Source: Actinomycetospora cinnamomea
GTDB taxonomy: Bacteria; Actinomycetota; Actinomycetes; Mycobacteriales; Pseudonocardiaceae
Length of the DNA: 64,000 bases
NCBI RefSeq assembly: GCF_003096675.1
Contig: NZ_QEKW01000007.1
Coordinates: 229,261-293,260, forward strand
Direction of reading: 5' to 3'
Shown: positions 29,749 to 38,383 of the stretch, piece after piece
Layout: every line of letters starts with the position of its first letter
Numbering within the stretch: the first letter of the stretch is position 1
Notes under the pieces: generated by a model
What the model saw: the letters and a program-made list of their open reading frames with translations, nothing else
Database searches by the model: none
What the model was told of the DNA's origin: nothing
Translations under genes and position numbers: made by a program

Positions 29749-29988
29749 GTGGCGAAGGCGTCGCAGGACGGGACCGACCGCACCGACCAGGTCCTGCAGG
29801 GCCTGCACCAGCTGGTGGAGGCGGGTCGGGTGGCCGAGGTCGAGGCGGTGCTGACCACGCTCATCGAGAGCGAGCCCGCGTCGGACCCGACGGTCGAGGA
29901 CCGCGAGACCCGGTCCTACGCCGAGGGCATGCGCGACGGCATCGCGCTGGCCCGCCGGATCGGCGAGACCCAGGGCGACCAGGGCTGA
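29749..29988 (+). CDS. Small hypothetical protein (79 aa)
   Basis: A 79-residue protein from GTG 29749, preceded by a near-perfect AAGGAGGT, which fixes the start. Composition: charged helices (VLQGLHQLVEAGRVAEVEAVLTTLI) and an acidic linker. No family recognised. It precedes the membrane protein at 30053 by 64 bases and may be cotranscribed. Confidence 0.6.
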   Translation: MAKASQDGTDRTDQVLQGLHQLVEAGRVAEVEAVLTTLIESEPASDPTVEDRETRSYAEGMRDGIALARRIGETQGDQG

Positions 29989-30052
29989 CCTGCGGGACCC
30001 CGCGCCCGGGCGGTCCACCAGGGGGCCGCCACCACCTCACGAGGAGCACACC

Positions 30053-30514
30053 ATGACGGCTGCGGCCGCCACCCCCCAGGTCGACGACCGACCGCCGGCG
30101 CCGGCGCTCGGGACCGTCGCCGAGGAGGGAGGTACACCCTCGGCCTCGGAGCGTCTCCGCGCCCTGGTCGTGGTCGCCGTCGACCGCCTGGCCGCGGCGG
30201 CCACCGCGAAGGTCGACGAGGTCGCCGACCGCCTGGGCGACGTGGCCGCGGACGCCGCGAAGGGCGCCCTCGGGGGCAGCGGCGCGGGTCTGGGCGTCGG
30301 CGCGAACGCCGCGCTGCAGGCCGGGCTGGCCAAGATGCAGGGCCGCAATCCGGTGTGGGCGGGGATCAAGGGCGGGTTCTCGGCGATGAGCCCGGGCACC
30401 AGGGTGGCGGTAGGGCTCCTGCTGATCCTGCTCGCGGTGCTCTCGCCGGTCCTGCTGCTGGTGCTGGGGCTGGTCCTGCTGATCGCCGCGATCGTGGGGG
30501 CGGTACGGGGCTGA
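30053..30514 (+). CDS. Small membrane protein, possibly envelope-associated
   Basis: A 153-residue protein: Pro/Ala-rich N-terminus, an amphipathic Ala-rich region (residues 35-95), and one strong hydrophobic hairpin at about 120-150 (VAVGLLLILLAVLSPVLLLVLGLVLLIAAIV). ATG is preceded by GAGGAG. Function unknown. It is convergent with the gene at 30525, and the two stops share a hairpin. Confidence 0.55.
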   Translation: MTAAAATPQVDDRPPAPALGTVAEEGGTPSASERLRALVVVAVDRLAAAATAKVDEVADRLGDVAADAAKGALGGSGAGLGVGANAALQAGLAKMQGRNPVWAGIKGGFSAMSPGTRVAVGLLLILLAVLSPVLLLVLGLVLLIAAIVGAVRG

Positions 30515-30528
30515 GCCGCGGGGCTCAG
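30511..30528. terminator. Short bidirectional hairpin spanning both stop codons
   Basis: CTGAGCC (30511-30517) and GGCTCAG (30522-30528) pair around GCGG. The stem contains the TGA of the plus-strand gene (30512-30514) and the TGA of the minus-strand gene (30525-30527). Confidence 0.45.
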
Positions 30529-31184
30529 GTCCCCTCCGGGGACGACGAACCGCTCGTCGACGCGGCCGACTCCGCGGGCGACTCGCCGTTCGGGCTGTGG
30601 GCCCCGTTGGTGCGGTCGGTGACGTCGCCGGCCTGGTCGTGGGAGTGCTGCTCGGGACGGTGGGGCGGGCGGAGTCCTTCGTAGATCGCGGGCTGGATGT
30701 CCCAGGTGTTCCAGTACTGGGCGCCGGTCAGGTCGGTGTAGTGCACCGTGACCTGGAAGTCCTCGCCGTCGAGCCCGTTCTCGCGCAGGAACGCCATCTG
30801 GTCGTCGAGGTGGTCCCACCAGCAGGTGATGCGTGCGCTCGGCGACAGCGAGGTCAGGCCGATGGAGAACAACGGCAGGCCGGACACCACCACGCCGTCG
30901 GAGCTCTCGATCGGGTGGGAGAACGCGAAGCTGATGGACTTCGCCGGACCCTGACCGACGTTCTCGACGGCGAGACTCAGCGCGCGGGTGGCGTGGTCGT
31001 ACTCGTCGTGGACCGCGACCACCGGCCGGCCGCCGGCGAGGAACTCCTGGCGGACCTCCTGCACCGATTCCCGCGCGGCGCGCAGCTGGAACCAGATGAC
31101 GACGATGAACGCGCCGTAGAGCAGCGGCGACACCGTCTGCGCGATGGTCGAGACCACCTGGAGCACCTGCACGGGCGAGACCAC
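30525..31184 (-). CDS. Membrane-anchored hypothetical protein
   Basis: A 219-residue protein with one N-terminal membrane segment (about residues 18-35, VSPLLYGAFIVVIWFQL), then a cytoplasmic beta-rich domain with ARPVVAVHDEYDHATRALSLAVENVGQGPAKSI-like strands, and a His/Ser-rich disordered tail. The strand NVGQGPA resembles immunoglobulin-like sandwich domains in other bacterial membrane proteins of unknown role. GTG start; a weak ribosome site makes a slightly later start possible. Confidence 0.55.
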   Translation of the reverse strand: MVSPVQVLQVVSTIAQTVSPLLYGAFIVVIWFQLRAARESVQEVRQEFLAGGRPVVAVHDEYDHATRALSLAVENVGQGPAKSISFAFSHPIESSDGVVVSGLPLFSIGLTSLSPSARITCWWDHLDDQMAFLRENGLDGEDFQVTVHYTDLTGAQYWNTWDIQPAIYEGLRPPHRPEQHSHDQAGDVTDRTNGAHSPNGESPAESAASTSGSSSPEGT

Positions 31185-31203
31185 CTCCGGGAGACACGCG
31201 AAC

Positions 31204-31230
31204 GGCCGGGTCCCCGGAAGGGACCCGGCC
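31204..31230 (-). terminator. Hairpin terminator
   Basis: GGCCGGGTCCC and GGGACCCGGCC form an 11-pair stem around CGGAA. It lies 18 bases past the stop of the minus-strand gene at 31249 and before the next start. Confidence 0.75.
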
Positions 31231-31248
31231 GAACCACCGAGCGTCCGC

Positions 31249-32217
31249 TCAGCGGATGCCGGCGACCTCCTGGGCCAGCGCGGCGTGGCGCGTCTGGGCC
31301 GCGGAGATGATCCCCGAGCGGTTCTTGTTCGCCTCTTCGTAGACGATGACCTTGTTCAGGTCCTCGACGTCGTCGAGCTGCTTGATCTTCGAGACCGCGT
31401 CGTTGACACCGAGCTCGTCGTAGCGCTGGATCGGCAGCTCCGACGGGTGCAGGGCGCCGAGACGGGCCCGGGCCTCGTGCAGGGCCTCGGCGGTGTCGCC
31501 GGCGCCCTCGCGGCGGCTGACGCGCTCGGCGCGGTCGAGAGCGGCGTCGCGGCCGGTGGTCACGACCTCGCGGGCGTCGTCACCGAAGCGGGCAGCGCGG
31601 TCGGCGGTGTCCGCCACCACCGTGCGGACCTGCTCGCCACCCTGCTGCACGCGGGCGGCCCAGCGGCTGATCTGCTCGCGGGCGAAGTTGACCGGCAGCC
31701 GCACGGCGCGGGTGGCGCCGCCGACGACCATCTGGACCGGCGTCGGCTTCAGCGCGGGCGGGCCGCCGAGCGCGTGCTCCGCGAGCACGGTGGTCAGCCA
31801 CTCGATGGTGGCGGCGTGTGCCTCCTCGAGGCGGTCGGCCAGGCGGCGGACGTCGTCGTCCTTCGCGGCCTCGGCGAGCGCCCGCAGGTAGACGGCGCGG
31901 TCACGCAGCTGGTGCTCGAGGGTGAGGTCGCCGAGCAGGGCCTCGTCGACCGGGCCCGCCTGCTCGACGGTGCTCTTCACGACCGCGCCGACGCGCCCGA
32001 CCAGCGGCGACACGACGTCGGCCACGCCGCCGAGGCGCTGCAGCTCGCGGGTGATCTCCGCGGTGCGCTGCTCGGCGTTCAGGGAATTCTCGACCAGTTC
32101 ACGGCGCACCGCGTCCGTCCGCGCCTGCGCGACCCGGATGCGGGCGACCTGGACCTCGGTCTGGGTCAGCTGCAGCATCGAGCGGAGCTGGGCGATGAGG
32201 TGGGCCTGAGTGCTCAC
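31249..32217 (-). CDS. Helical protein, ferritin-like middle and C-terminal YDxL...YExxxxxR module
   Basis: A 322-residue, almost wholly helical protein. Residues 95-150 (LEHQLRDRAVYLRALAEAAKDDDVRRLADRLEEAHAATIEWL region) look ferritin-like but show no clear metal set. Residues 190-250 form another charged helix. The end (LPIQRYDELGVNDAVSKIKQL, then VYEEANKNR) repeats the module at the C-terminus of the protein at 23833-24345. Function unknown; a structural or membrane-surface role is a guess. ATG has GAGGAGAA upstream. Confidence 0.6.
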   Translation of the reverse strand: MSTQAHLIAQLRSMLQLTQTEVQVARIRVAQARTDAVRRELVENSLNAEQRTAEITRELQRLGGVADVVSPLVGRVGAVVKSTVEQAGPVDEALLGDLTLEHQLRDRAVYLRALAEAAKDDDVRRLADRLEEAHAATIEWLTTVLAEHALGGPPALKPTPVQMVVGGATRAVRLPVNFAREQISRWAARVQQGGEQVRTVVADTADRAARFGDDAREVVTTGRDAALDRAERVSRREGAGDTAEALHEARARLGALHPSELPIQRYDELGVNDAVSKIKQLDDVEDLNKVIVYEEANKNRSGIISAAQTRHAALAQEVAGIR

Positions 32218-32432
32218 ACTTCTCCTCGTGATGATTCCGGTTGCGTGCGTGTGGTTCGCTGTCCGGCCTCCCGGCCGGTCACGCTTCGGCTACCCGTGCC
32301 CCGGCGCCACGTATTCGTCGGAAACGGGTGTGACCCGTGCGACGCCGGTGGTGTAGGGCTCGACCGCCGACGTCCGGACCACGCTCGGGCCGGGGGTTCC
32401 CGGGCGGGGGTCGGCTGGGCATCCCGGCGGGC

Positions 32433-33155
32433 ATGACGCAGCCGGCGAACCGCAGAGGCGAACCCCCGCAGCCCGACGCCAACGACACCCCGCAGCAGCA
32501 CGACCAGCAGGGTCGGGCGGCGGGCCCGTACGCCCCGCCGGGACGGGACGAGCAGGGCAACCCGGTCCCCTCGGTGCCCCACGAGGGGCTGCTGGGCCGG
32601 ATCGGGGTCGCGATCGTCCTCGGCGAGGCCGTCGTGCTCGCCGCGGTCGGCATCGCCGGCCTGGTCACGAGCTGGGGTGCCGGTTTCACCGAGCAGGTGC
32701 CGAACACCGTGCTGGCCCTGCGGCTCAACCCCGCGCACTCGGTCCTGCTGCTGGTCACCGCCGTCGCCGGCGCCGCGTGCACGCTGAAGCGCAGCTCCCT
32801 GCGCGCGTTCGCCATCACGCAGGCGGTCGTCTACATCCTGCTGTTCGTCTTCGGCTCGGCGTTCAGCGTCAGCACGGGCGGCTCGACGTTCCTCGCGCTC
32901 AACACCCCCGACCACGTCCTGCACGGGGTGCTCGCGATCCTCGGGTTCATCGTGCTCATGGTGTCGAGCGCGCGCATCGTCGAGCCCCCGCCCGGGTCGC
33001 TCCCCTACCCCGGCGCCATCGAGCGCGAGGACGGGCAGCAGCCGGAGGGCCCGACGCCGGCGTCGCCGGAGCCGGACCGCAGCGAGGGGTCGAGCGGCGA
33101 GTGGGGCGGTCCCCAGGGACCGCAGGGCCAGGAGCGCGCCGGGGACCGCGGCTGA
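32433..33155 (+). CDS. DUF4383-like membrane protein
   Basis: A 240-residue protein. The hydrophilic N-terminus is Gln/Pro-rich; four membrane segments follow (about 60-80, 95-115, 122-142, 160-180). The pattern NPAHSVLLLVTAVAGA, then LRAFAITQAVVYILLFV and PDHVLHGVLAILGFIVL fits DUF4383-type proteins. The tail is Glu/Gly/Pro-rich. Function unknown. It diverges from the gene at 31249 across 215 bases, in which no clear operator was seen. Confidence 0.6.
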   Translation: MTQPANRRGEPPQPDANDTPQQHDQQGRAAGPYAPPGRDEQGNPVPSVPHEGLLGRIGVAIVLGEAVVLAAVGIAGLVTSWGAGFTEQVPNTVLALRLNPAHSVLLLVTAVAGAACTLKRSSLRAFAITQAVVYILLFVFGSAFSVSTGGSTFLALNTPDHVLHGVLAILGFIVLMVSSARIVEPPPGSLPYPGAIEREDGQQPEGPTPASPEPDRSEGSSGEWGGPQGPQGQERAGDRG

Positions 33156-33178
33156 TCTCGCGGTGCTCCGGGCCCGCG

Positions 33179-34108
33179 TCAGGCCAGCGGGCGGCGGCCG
33201 TGGTGCACGAACCGGTCCTTGAGGAGGACCACGGCCCCGCCCAGCACCACCACGAGGCCCATGTCCGCAGCGGTGCGCTGCAGGCCCTCGAGGGCGAGCG
33301 GGACGTCCCCGGAGACCACGCCGACGCCCACCAGCGCCGCCGCGGGGACGAGCGCCAGCGCGATCAGCGCGCCGGCGAGGACCGCCTCGCGGAACGACGT
33401 GACGATGAGCAGCCCGGCCAGCGCGCCGCACGCGCCGACGAGCCAGTCCGCCGCGGTCGGATCGACGACCATGTGCACACCCTGGCTGGAGGCGAGCACA
33501 CCGGGCCCGGCCAGGCCGAGGGCCCGCAGCACGAGGAACGCGACGCCGCCGCCGGCCGCGAGGAGGGCGTACCCGACGACGACGGAGACCAGCGCGCGCC
33601 GGATGCGGTAGAGGCTGCCCCGCAGCAGCGCGAGCGCCAGCTTCGCCACGGGCTCGAACGCGGGCGCGATGATCGCCGACGCGGCCAGCGCGAGCGCCTG
33701 CGGCACGGCCGGGGACAACAGTCCCGCGACCGCGAGCCCACCGCCGAGGCCCATGAGGGCGAGGTAGTTGAGGCTCGTGCGCCCGTGGTGGCGCAGCGTG
33801 CGCTCGAACTCCTCCCACGGGGACTCGTCGGCGTCGTCCTCGATCGCGCGCTCCGCGCCCGTCGACACCACGGTCTCCGTGCGCCACGTCCCCACGGTGA
33901 GCGGGCCGTGCTCGCGGGCCCGCTCCACGACGGACAGGACGGAGTCGACGGAGCGGTTGAGCACGTGGGCGGTCAGCACGTCACCGGCCGGCTTCACCGA
34001 GCCGCCGCGCTGCAGGGTCAGCGAGAGCACACCGTCGTGCTTCTCCAGCTCCGCGACCAGCTCGTCGGTGGCCCCGGCGGGAACCGTGACGTCGATCTGG
34101 TGGTGCAC
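33179..34108 (-). CDS. DUF389 family membrane protein
   Basis: A 309-residue protein. The N-terminal 85 residues form a small alpha/beta (ACT-like) domain starting MHHQIDVTVPAGATDELV; the rest has about six membrane segments (NYLALMGLGGGLAVAGLLSPAVPQALALAASAIIAPAFEPV region, then three more pairs). This is the DUF389 layout with the conserved SAIIAPAFEP motif. Role unknown. It follows the methyltransferase gene by ten bases and probably shares its transcript. Confidence 0.8.
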   Translation of the reverse strand: MHHQIDVTVPAGATDELVAELEKHDGVLSLTLQRGGSVKPAGDVLTAHVLNRSVDSVLSVVERAREHGPLTVGTWRTETVVSTGAERAIEDDADESPWEEFERTLRHHGRTSLNYLALMGLGGGLAVAGLLSPAVPQALALAASAIIAPAFEPVAKLALALLRGSLYRIRRALVSVVVGYALLAAGGGVAFLVLRALGLAGPGVLASSQGVHMVVDPTAADWLVGACGALAGLLIVTSFREAVLAGALIALALVPAAALVGVGVVSGDVPLALEGLQRTAADMGLVVVLGGAVVLLKDRFVHHGRRPLA

Positions 34109-34118
34109 CCGCCGCTCC

Positions 34119-34868
34119 TCAGCGCTCGGTGGGGGACGACGAGGGCCGCACCGCGCGGACGACCACCAGCTCCTCGGTGTCCTGGTCCTCGCGGACGAGC
34201 CCCCGCTCGCGCAGCAGCGCGCGGCGCGCGGTGAGCACCGGGCCGAACGGGTGCTCGTGCCGGAGCACGACCTCCGCGTGCATGCCCCGCTCCTGCAGCC
34301 GCCGCACCGTGAGCGCGGGGTCGTTGAAGGCGGAGTGCACGACGAGCAGCCGGCCGCCGGGCCGCAGCACGCGCGACGCCTCGGCGCACACGCGGTCGAG
34401 CACCAGCCGCCCGTCGCACCCGCCGTCGAAGGCCCGCGCGAGACCGTGCTCGGGCAGGTCGTCGGTCGCGGTCGGGACGTAGGGCGGGTTGGAGACGACG
34501 ACGTCGAACTGCTCGCCGGCCACCGGTGCGGTGAGGTCGCCCCGCAGCGTGCGGACCCGGCGGCCGTGGCGGGCGGCGTTGACGCGCGTGGAGAGCAGGG
34601 CGCGACGCGACAGGTCGACCGCAGTGACGTCGGTGTGCGGCACGCGAGCGGCGACCACGGAGAGCGCGCCCGCGCCGGCGCCGAGCTCGAGGACGCGGCA
34701 CGGGCGGTCGGCGCCGCAGCCGTGGTCGGTGAGCTCGCGGCGCAGGACGTCGGCGAGCAGCCAGGTGTCGCGCTGCACCGGATACACGCCCGGGACCCGG
34801 AAGACGCGGTGGTGCGGGCGGATACCGGGCACCGGGGTGTGGCGGGGGTCCGGGGCGACGGTCGTCAT
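34119..34868 (-). CDS. HemK2/MTQ2-type protein methyltransferase
   Basis: A 249-residue SAM-dependent methyltransferase. The SAM loop is VLELGAGAGALSVVAAR; the catalytic NPPY lies in VVSNPPYVP, as in glutamine and lysine protein methyltransferases. It lacks the N-terminal helical domain of PrmC, which fits the HemK2 group. The target protein is unknown. ATG 34868 is followed by the DUF389 gene. It is divergent from the haem-oxygenase-like gene, an arrangement I recall from other actinobacteria. Confidence 0.8.
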   Translation of the reverse strand: MTTVAPDPRHTPVPGIRPHHRVFRVPGVYPVQRDTWLLADVLRRELTDHGCGADRPCRVLELGAGAGALSVVAARVPHTDVTAVDLSRRALLSTRVNAARHGRRVRTLRGDLTAPVAGEQFDVVVSNPPYVPTATDDLPEHGLARAFDGGCDGRLVLDRVCAEASRVLRPGGRLLVVHSAFNDPALTVRRLQERGMHAEVVLRHEHPFGPVLTARRALLRERGLVREDQDTEELVVVRAVRPSSSPTER

Positions 34869-35131
34869 CGGGCTCCTCGTCGGGCTCGGGGGGCGAGTCG
34901 GGTCGCCGAGTGCCGGCGGCACCGATCGGCCCGGCCGCGAGGCGGCGGGGCGTCGTCGACCCGGCGGAGGCGTTACCCGATCGCGGGCAACCACCGATCC
35001 CCCGCGTGCCGCCCGTTCAGCGTCGTGCACGTCACGCCGCACGGCGGGTCTCGCGGCGCGGTCGACCGGGTACCACCGGATCTCGCCACGTCCACGACAC
35101 GCCGCATGGCGCCTGCTCCAGGGAGCGATCC

Positions 35132-36151
35132 GTGCCCGTCCTGCCCCGTGCCCGCGGCCCGGTCTCGGCCGCCGTGCTCGACGTCCTCGCCGGCCGCCGC
35201 GCGGCCGCGGACCTCGACCTGACGGGACACGTCGAGGACCCCTTCGGCGACGACCTCCAGCTCGCCCTCTACCTCTGCTACGAGCTCCACTACCGCTCGT
35301 TCGACGGCGTGGCCGACGACCTCGAGTGGGACCCCGACCTGCTGGCGCTGCGCGCGCGTCTCGAGGGCCCGTTCCTCGACGCCGTACGCGCGCGGGTCGC
35401 GGGCGGCGACGACGTCGACGCGGCCGTCGAGGCCCTGCTCGTCGAGCCGGCCGACGGGACGGGCCCGTCCTGGCACCTGGCGCGCGTCGGCGAGCGGGCC
35501 CAGCTCGACGAGTACGTCGCCCTGCGATCGCTGTACCACCTCAAGGAGGCCGACCCCCAGGCGTGGGTGATCCCGCGGCTGGACGGCGTCGCCGGGCGGG
35601 CCAAGGCCTCGCTGATGACCGTCGAGCACGACGAGTACGGCGCCGGGCGACCCGAGCGCGTCCACGCGCGCATCTACGCCGACATGATGGAGGGCCTCGG
35701 GCTCGACACCACGTACGGCGCCTACCTCGACGTCGCGCCGGCGCCCGTCCTCGCCACCGTCAACATCATGTCGCTGTTCGGGCTGCACCGGCGCTGGCGC
35801 GGTGCGTCGGTCGGCCAGTTCGCGCTGATCGAGATCACGTCCCCGCCCGGGGCCGCGCGGCTCGTGACGGCGATCGAGCGGCTCGGGCTCCCCCCGGAGG
35901 TCAGCGAGTTCTACGCCGAGCACGTCGAGGCCGACGCCGTGCACGAGCAGCTCGTGCGCAAGGACCTGCTGGCCGGGCTGCTCGAGCGGGAGCCGGAACT
36001 GGCCGCCGACGTCGTGCTCGGCATCCAGGCCTCGACGCTGCTCGAGGACGACCTCGCCGATCACCTCGTGCGCTGCTGGTCGGCCGGGGAGTCGGCGCTG
36101 CGGACCCCGCCGGCCGCGCCTCAGTCCCCCGTCGGGTCCTCCGCGGCCTGA
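35132..36151 (+). CDS. Iron-containing redox enzyme (haem-oxygenase-like diiron fold)
   Basis: A 339-residue all-helical protein. It shows ELHYRSFDG, VEHDEYG, YADMMEGLGLD and FYAEHVEADAVHE, giving the Glu/His set spaced as in haem-oxygenase-like diiron oxidases; ITSPPGAARLVTAIERLG is a conserved stretch of this actinobacterial family. Chemistry unknown (oxidation or N-oxygenation of a small molecule). GTG 35132 has AGGGAG upstream. Its 3' end overlaps the convergent CDGSH gene by 31 bases. Confidence 0.78.
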   Translation: MPVLPRARGPVSAAVLDVLAGRRAAADLDLTGHVEDPFGDDLQLALYLCYELHYRSFDGVADDLEWDPDLLALRARLEGPFLDAVRARVAGGDDVDAAVEALLVEPADGTGPSWHLARVGERAQLDEYVALRSLYHLKEADPQAWVIPRLDGVAGRAKASLMTVEHDEYGAGRPERVHARIYADMMEGLGLDTTYGAYLDVAPAPVLATVNIMSLFGLHRRWRGASVGQFALIEITSPPGAARLVTAIERLGLPPEVSEFYAEHVEADAVHEQLVRKDLLAGLLEREPELAADVVLGIQASTLLEDDLADHLVRCWSAGESALRTPPAAPQSPVGSSAA

Positions 36152-36378
36152 CCCTTCGGGGTCTGGTCCTTCGGGGCCCCCGCCCGGCGCTCCTTGCGGC
36201 GGTGGCTGGTGTCGCAGAACGGGTAGCGCTTGGTGCGCCGACACGCGCACAGCGCCACCACCGGCCGCTCGCTGGTCACCCGGGTGCCGTCCGGCAGCTC
36301 GAGCTCGACCGGGCCCTCGACCAGCACCGGACCACCCTCGGTCAGGGTCACGCGGGTGGGTCGCGAGGGTGCCGCCAT
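36121..36378 (-). CDS. CDGSH iron-sulfur domain protein
   Basis: An 85-residue protein with the 2Fe-2S motif CACRRTKRYPFCDTSH (residues about 44-59): three Cys and one His as ligands. The N-terminal half is a strand region with GGPVLVEGPVELELPDGT. CDGSH proteins act as small redox or cluster-transfer proteins and could pass electrons to the diiron enzyme encoded opposite. The 31-base convergent overlap encodes both C-termini. Confidence 0.85.
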   Translation of the reverse strand: MAAPSRPTRVTLTEGGPVLVEGPVELELPDGTRVTSERPVVALCACRRTKRYPFCDTSHRRKERRAGAPKDQTPKGQAAEDPTGD

Positions 36379-36458
36379 GTCGGGCCTCCGGGAGCGGTGA
36401 CGGGACGGGGATCGGGACCGGCTACCCCGCGGCACGGCGGGGCGACACGGTGCCCGCG

Positions 36459-37184
36459 TCACAGTGCGTCCGCCGCCCAGCACCGCACCCGGCGCGCGAC
36501 GTCGACGGGGTGGGTCACCGGCACCATGTGCGCACCGCCCGGCAGGGTCGCGACCTCGATGCCCGGCCGCGTCCGGGCCAGCTCGGCGAGCCACGCGGAG
36601 GGGGCGATGTGGTCGTGCGGGCCGCGCAGCACGAGCACCGGGACGCGCGAGCCGGCGAGGGTGGCGCGCAGGTCGTGGAACCGGGCCCGACGCATCGTGC
36701 GCAGGAACCCGGCGAGGCGCGTCGTGAGGTACTCCCGCAGGATCTCCGGGAACCGCCGCGGGTCCTCGTGCGCCGCGGTCGCCAGCCACCGCCCGATCAG
36801 GCGCGGCCAGGGCACGGCGTGGGGGTCGGTCGTCGGCCCGACCAGGACGAGTCCGCGGACCGTAGAGGGGTGCCGCCGAGCCGTCTCGGCCACCGCCTGA
36901 CAGCTCGCCGAGTGGCCGAGCAGCACCACGGGCCCGGCGTCGAGCAGCCCCCGCTCGGCGAGGCGGCGCGCCAGGCGGTCGGCCTGTGCGACGGGGGTGA
37001 CCGGACTGTCGCGGTCAGCCGGGAGCCCCGCCGACGGGATGCCGAGCACGGCCGTGGGCACGGCAGCGGCGAGCCGTTGCGCGACGGCCCGCCACGCGTC
37101 GACCGTGAGGCCCAGGCCGGGCACGGCGACCGCCGTCGGAACGTCGGGCGCGGGCAGGAGCTCGGGCGCGCGCAGCAGGGGCAC
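36459..37184 (-). CDS. Alpha/beta hydrolase
   Basis: A 241-residue alpha/beta hydrolase. VAVPGLGLTVDAWRAVAQRL starts the fold, the nucleophile elbow is LLGHSASC (Ser), the acid is the Asp in RGPHDHIAP and the catalytic His is in GGAHMVPVTHP. Substrate unknown. GTG 37184 begins VPLLRAPELLPAP. It is 17 bases downstream of galK on the same strand, so it may be the last gene of the gal transcript. Confidence 0.75.
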   Translation of the reverse strand: MPLLRAPELLPAPDVPTAVAVPGLGLTVDAWRAVAQRLAAAVPTAVLGIPSAGLPADRDSPVTPVAQADRLARRLAERGLLDAGPVVLLGHSASCQAVAETARRHPSTVRGLVLVGPTTDPHAVPWPRLIGRWLATAAHEDPRRFPEILREYLTTRLAGFLRTMRRARFHDLRATLAGSRVPVLVLRGPHDHIAPSAWLAELARTRPGIEVATLPGGAHMVPVTHPVDVARRVRCWAADAL

Positions 37185-37201
37185 GGTGGGGCCTGTACCC
37201 G

Positions 37202-38383
37202 CTAGCGTTCCCGCCGCGCGCCGGCGGCCGGGTGCACCGCACGCGTCACGGGTTCGGGGTGCCCGTCGGCGGCGGCGCGCCGCGTCACCGCCTCCGTGAT
37301 CTCCCCGACCGCGTCGACCGGCGCGAGCACCAGGACGGACCCGCCGAACCCGCCACCGATCAGGCGGGCACCGAGCGCGCCGTGCCCGCACGCGGTCTCC
37401 ACGACGGCGTCGAGGGCCGGGACCGAGACCTCGAAGTCGTCGCGCAGCGAGGCGTGGGAGGCGGTGAGCTCGGGTCCGACGTCGGCGGGGCGCCCGGCGC
37501 GCAGGTGCTCGACGACCCGGTGCACCCGGGCCTGCTCGGTGACGACGTGGCGGGCGCGCCGCCGGAGGTCGTCGTCCAGCACGTCGAGCATCTCCGGCGT
37601 CGCGTCCCGCAGCGCCGGCACGCCCAGTGCCGCGGCCGCCGCGACGCACGCGGCGCGGCGGTCGGCGTAGCCGCCGTCGGCGAGGTCGTGGCGCACCCGG
37701 GTGTCGACGACCAGGGTGACCAGGCCGCGGTCCTCCAGCCCGAGCGCGACGTCCCGCGCCTCCAGCGTGCGGCAGTCCAGCAGCAGCGCGCTGCCCTCGC
37801 GGCACAGCAGCGACGCCGCCTGGTCCATGATCCCGACCGGGGCGCCGACGACGTCGTTCTCCGCGCGGCGCCCGGCGCGGGCGAGGGCTGCTCGATCGAA
37901 GGGTGGGCGATCGAAGGGTGGGCGATCGAAGGGTGGGCGGTCGAGGTCGGCGCCGGACAACTCGGCGACGGCCAGCGCCACCGCGCACTCCAGGGCCGCC
38001 GACGACGACAGCCCGGCGCCGAGCGGCACGTCCCCGGCCACCACGAGGTCCCACCCGGCACCCGCCGGGCCCTCCTCGCGCAGCGCCCAGAGCGTCCCCA
38101 GCGCGTACGCCGACCAGCCCCGGGCCCGGTGAAGCGCGTCGAGGGTGGTGGTGACGGGCGCGTCGGGCGCCTGCGCGGAGCGCACGGTGACGACGTCGTC
38201 GTCGCGGTGACCGGCGGCGACGCGGCAGCGCCGGTCGATCGCGAAGGGCAGGACGTGGCCCTCGTTGTGGTCGGTGTGCTCGCCGATGAGGTTCACCCGG
38301 CCGGGCGCGGAGAACACGCCCTCGGGGTCGCGGCCGACCGTGACGCGGAAGGCCGCGGCCAGGGCCTCGGCGGGGTCGGTCAC
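37202..38383 (-). CDS. galK: Galactokinase
   Basis: A 393-residue GHMP kinase phosphorylating galactose. The sugar-binding signature GRVNLIGEHTDHN is at 28-40, the ATP loop at PLGAGLSSSAALE, and the third motif in LIGGGFGGSVLVL. Unusual: a tandem repeat of DRPPF (three units) follows SGADL, before the helix leading to NDVVGAPVGIMDQ, where other galactokinases have a short connection. The GTG start overlaps the galT stop (GTGA). Confidence 0.92.
   Translation of the reverse strand: MTDPAEALAAAFRVTVGRDPEGVFSAPGRVNLIGEHTDHNEGHVLPFAIDRRCRVAAGHRDDDVVTVRSAQAPDAPVTTTLDALHRARGWSAYALGTLWALREEGPAGAGWDLVVAGDVPLGAGLSSSAALECAVALAVAELSGADLDRPPFDRPPFDRPPFDRAALARAGRRAENDVVGAPVGIMDQAASLLCREGSALLLDCRTLEARDVALGLEDRGLVTLVVDTRVRHDLADGGYADRRAACVAAAAALGVPALRDATPEMLDVLDDDLRRRARHVVTEQARVHRVVEHLRAGRPADVGPELTASHASLRDDFEVSVPALDAVVETACGHGALGARLIGGGFGGSVLVLAPVDAVGEITEAVTRRAAADGHPEPVTRAVHPAAGARRER
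37896..37940. repeat. Three tandem 15-base repeats inside galK
   Basis: TCGAAGGGTGGGCGA occurs three times in a row (last base changed in the third copy). The unit is a multiple of three, so the frame is kept and the protein gains DRPPF per unit. Identity between units points to recent slippage. Confidence 0.9.

Noticed and set aside
37896..37940. CRISPR-like direct repeats
   Set aside because: Units are 15 bases, contiguous and inside galK, with no spacers.
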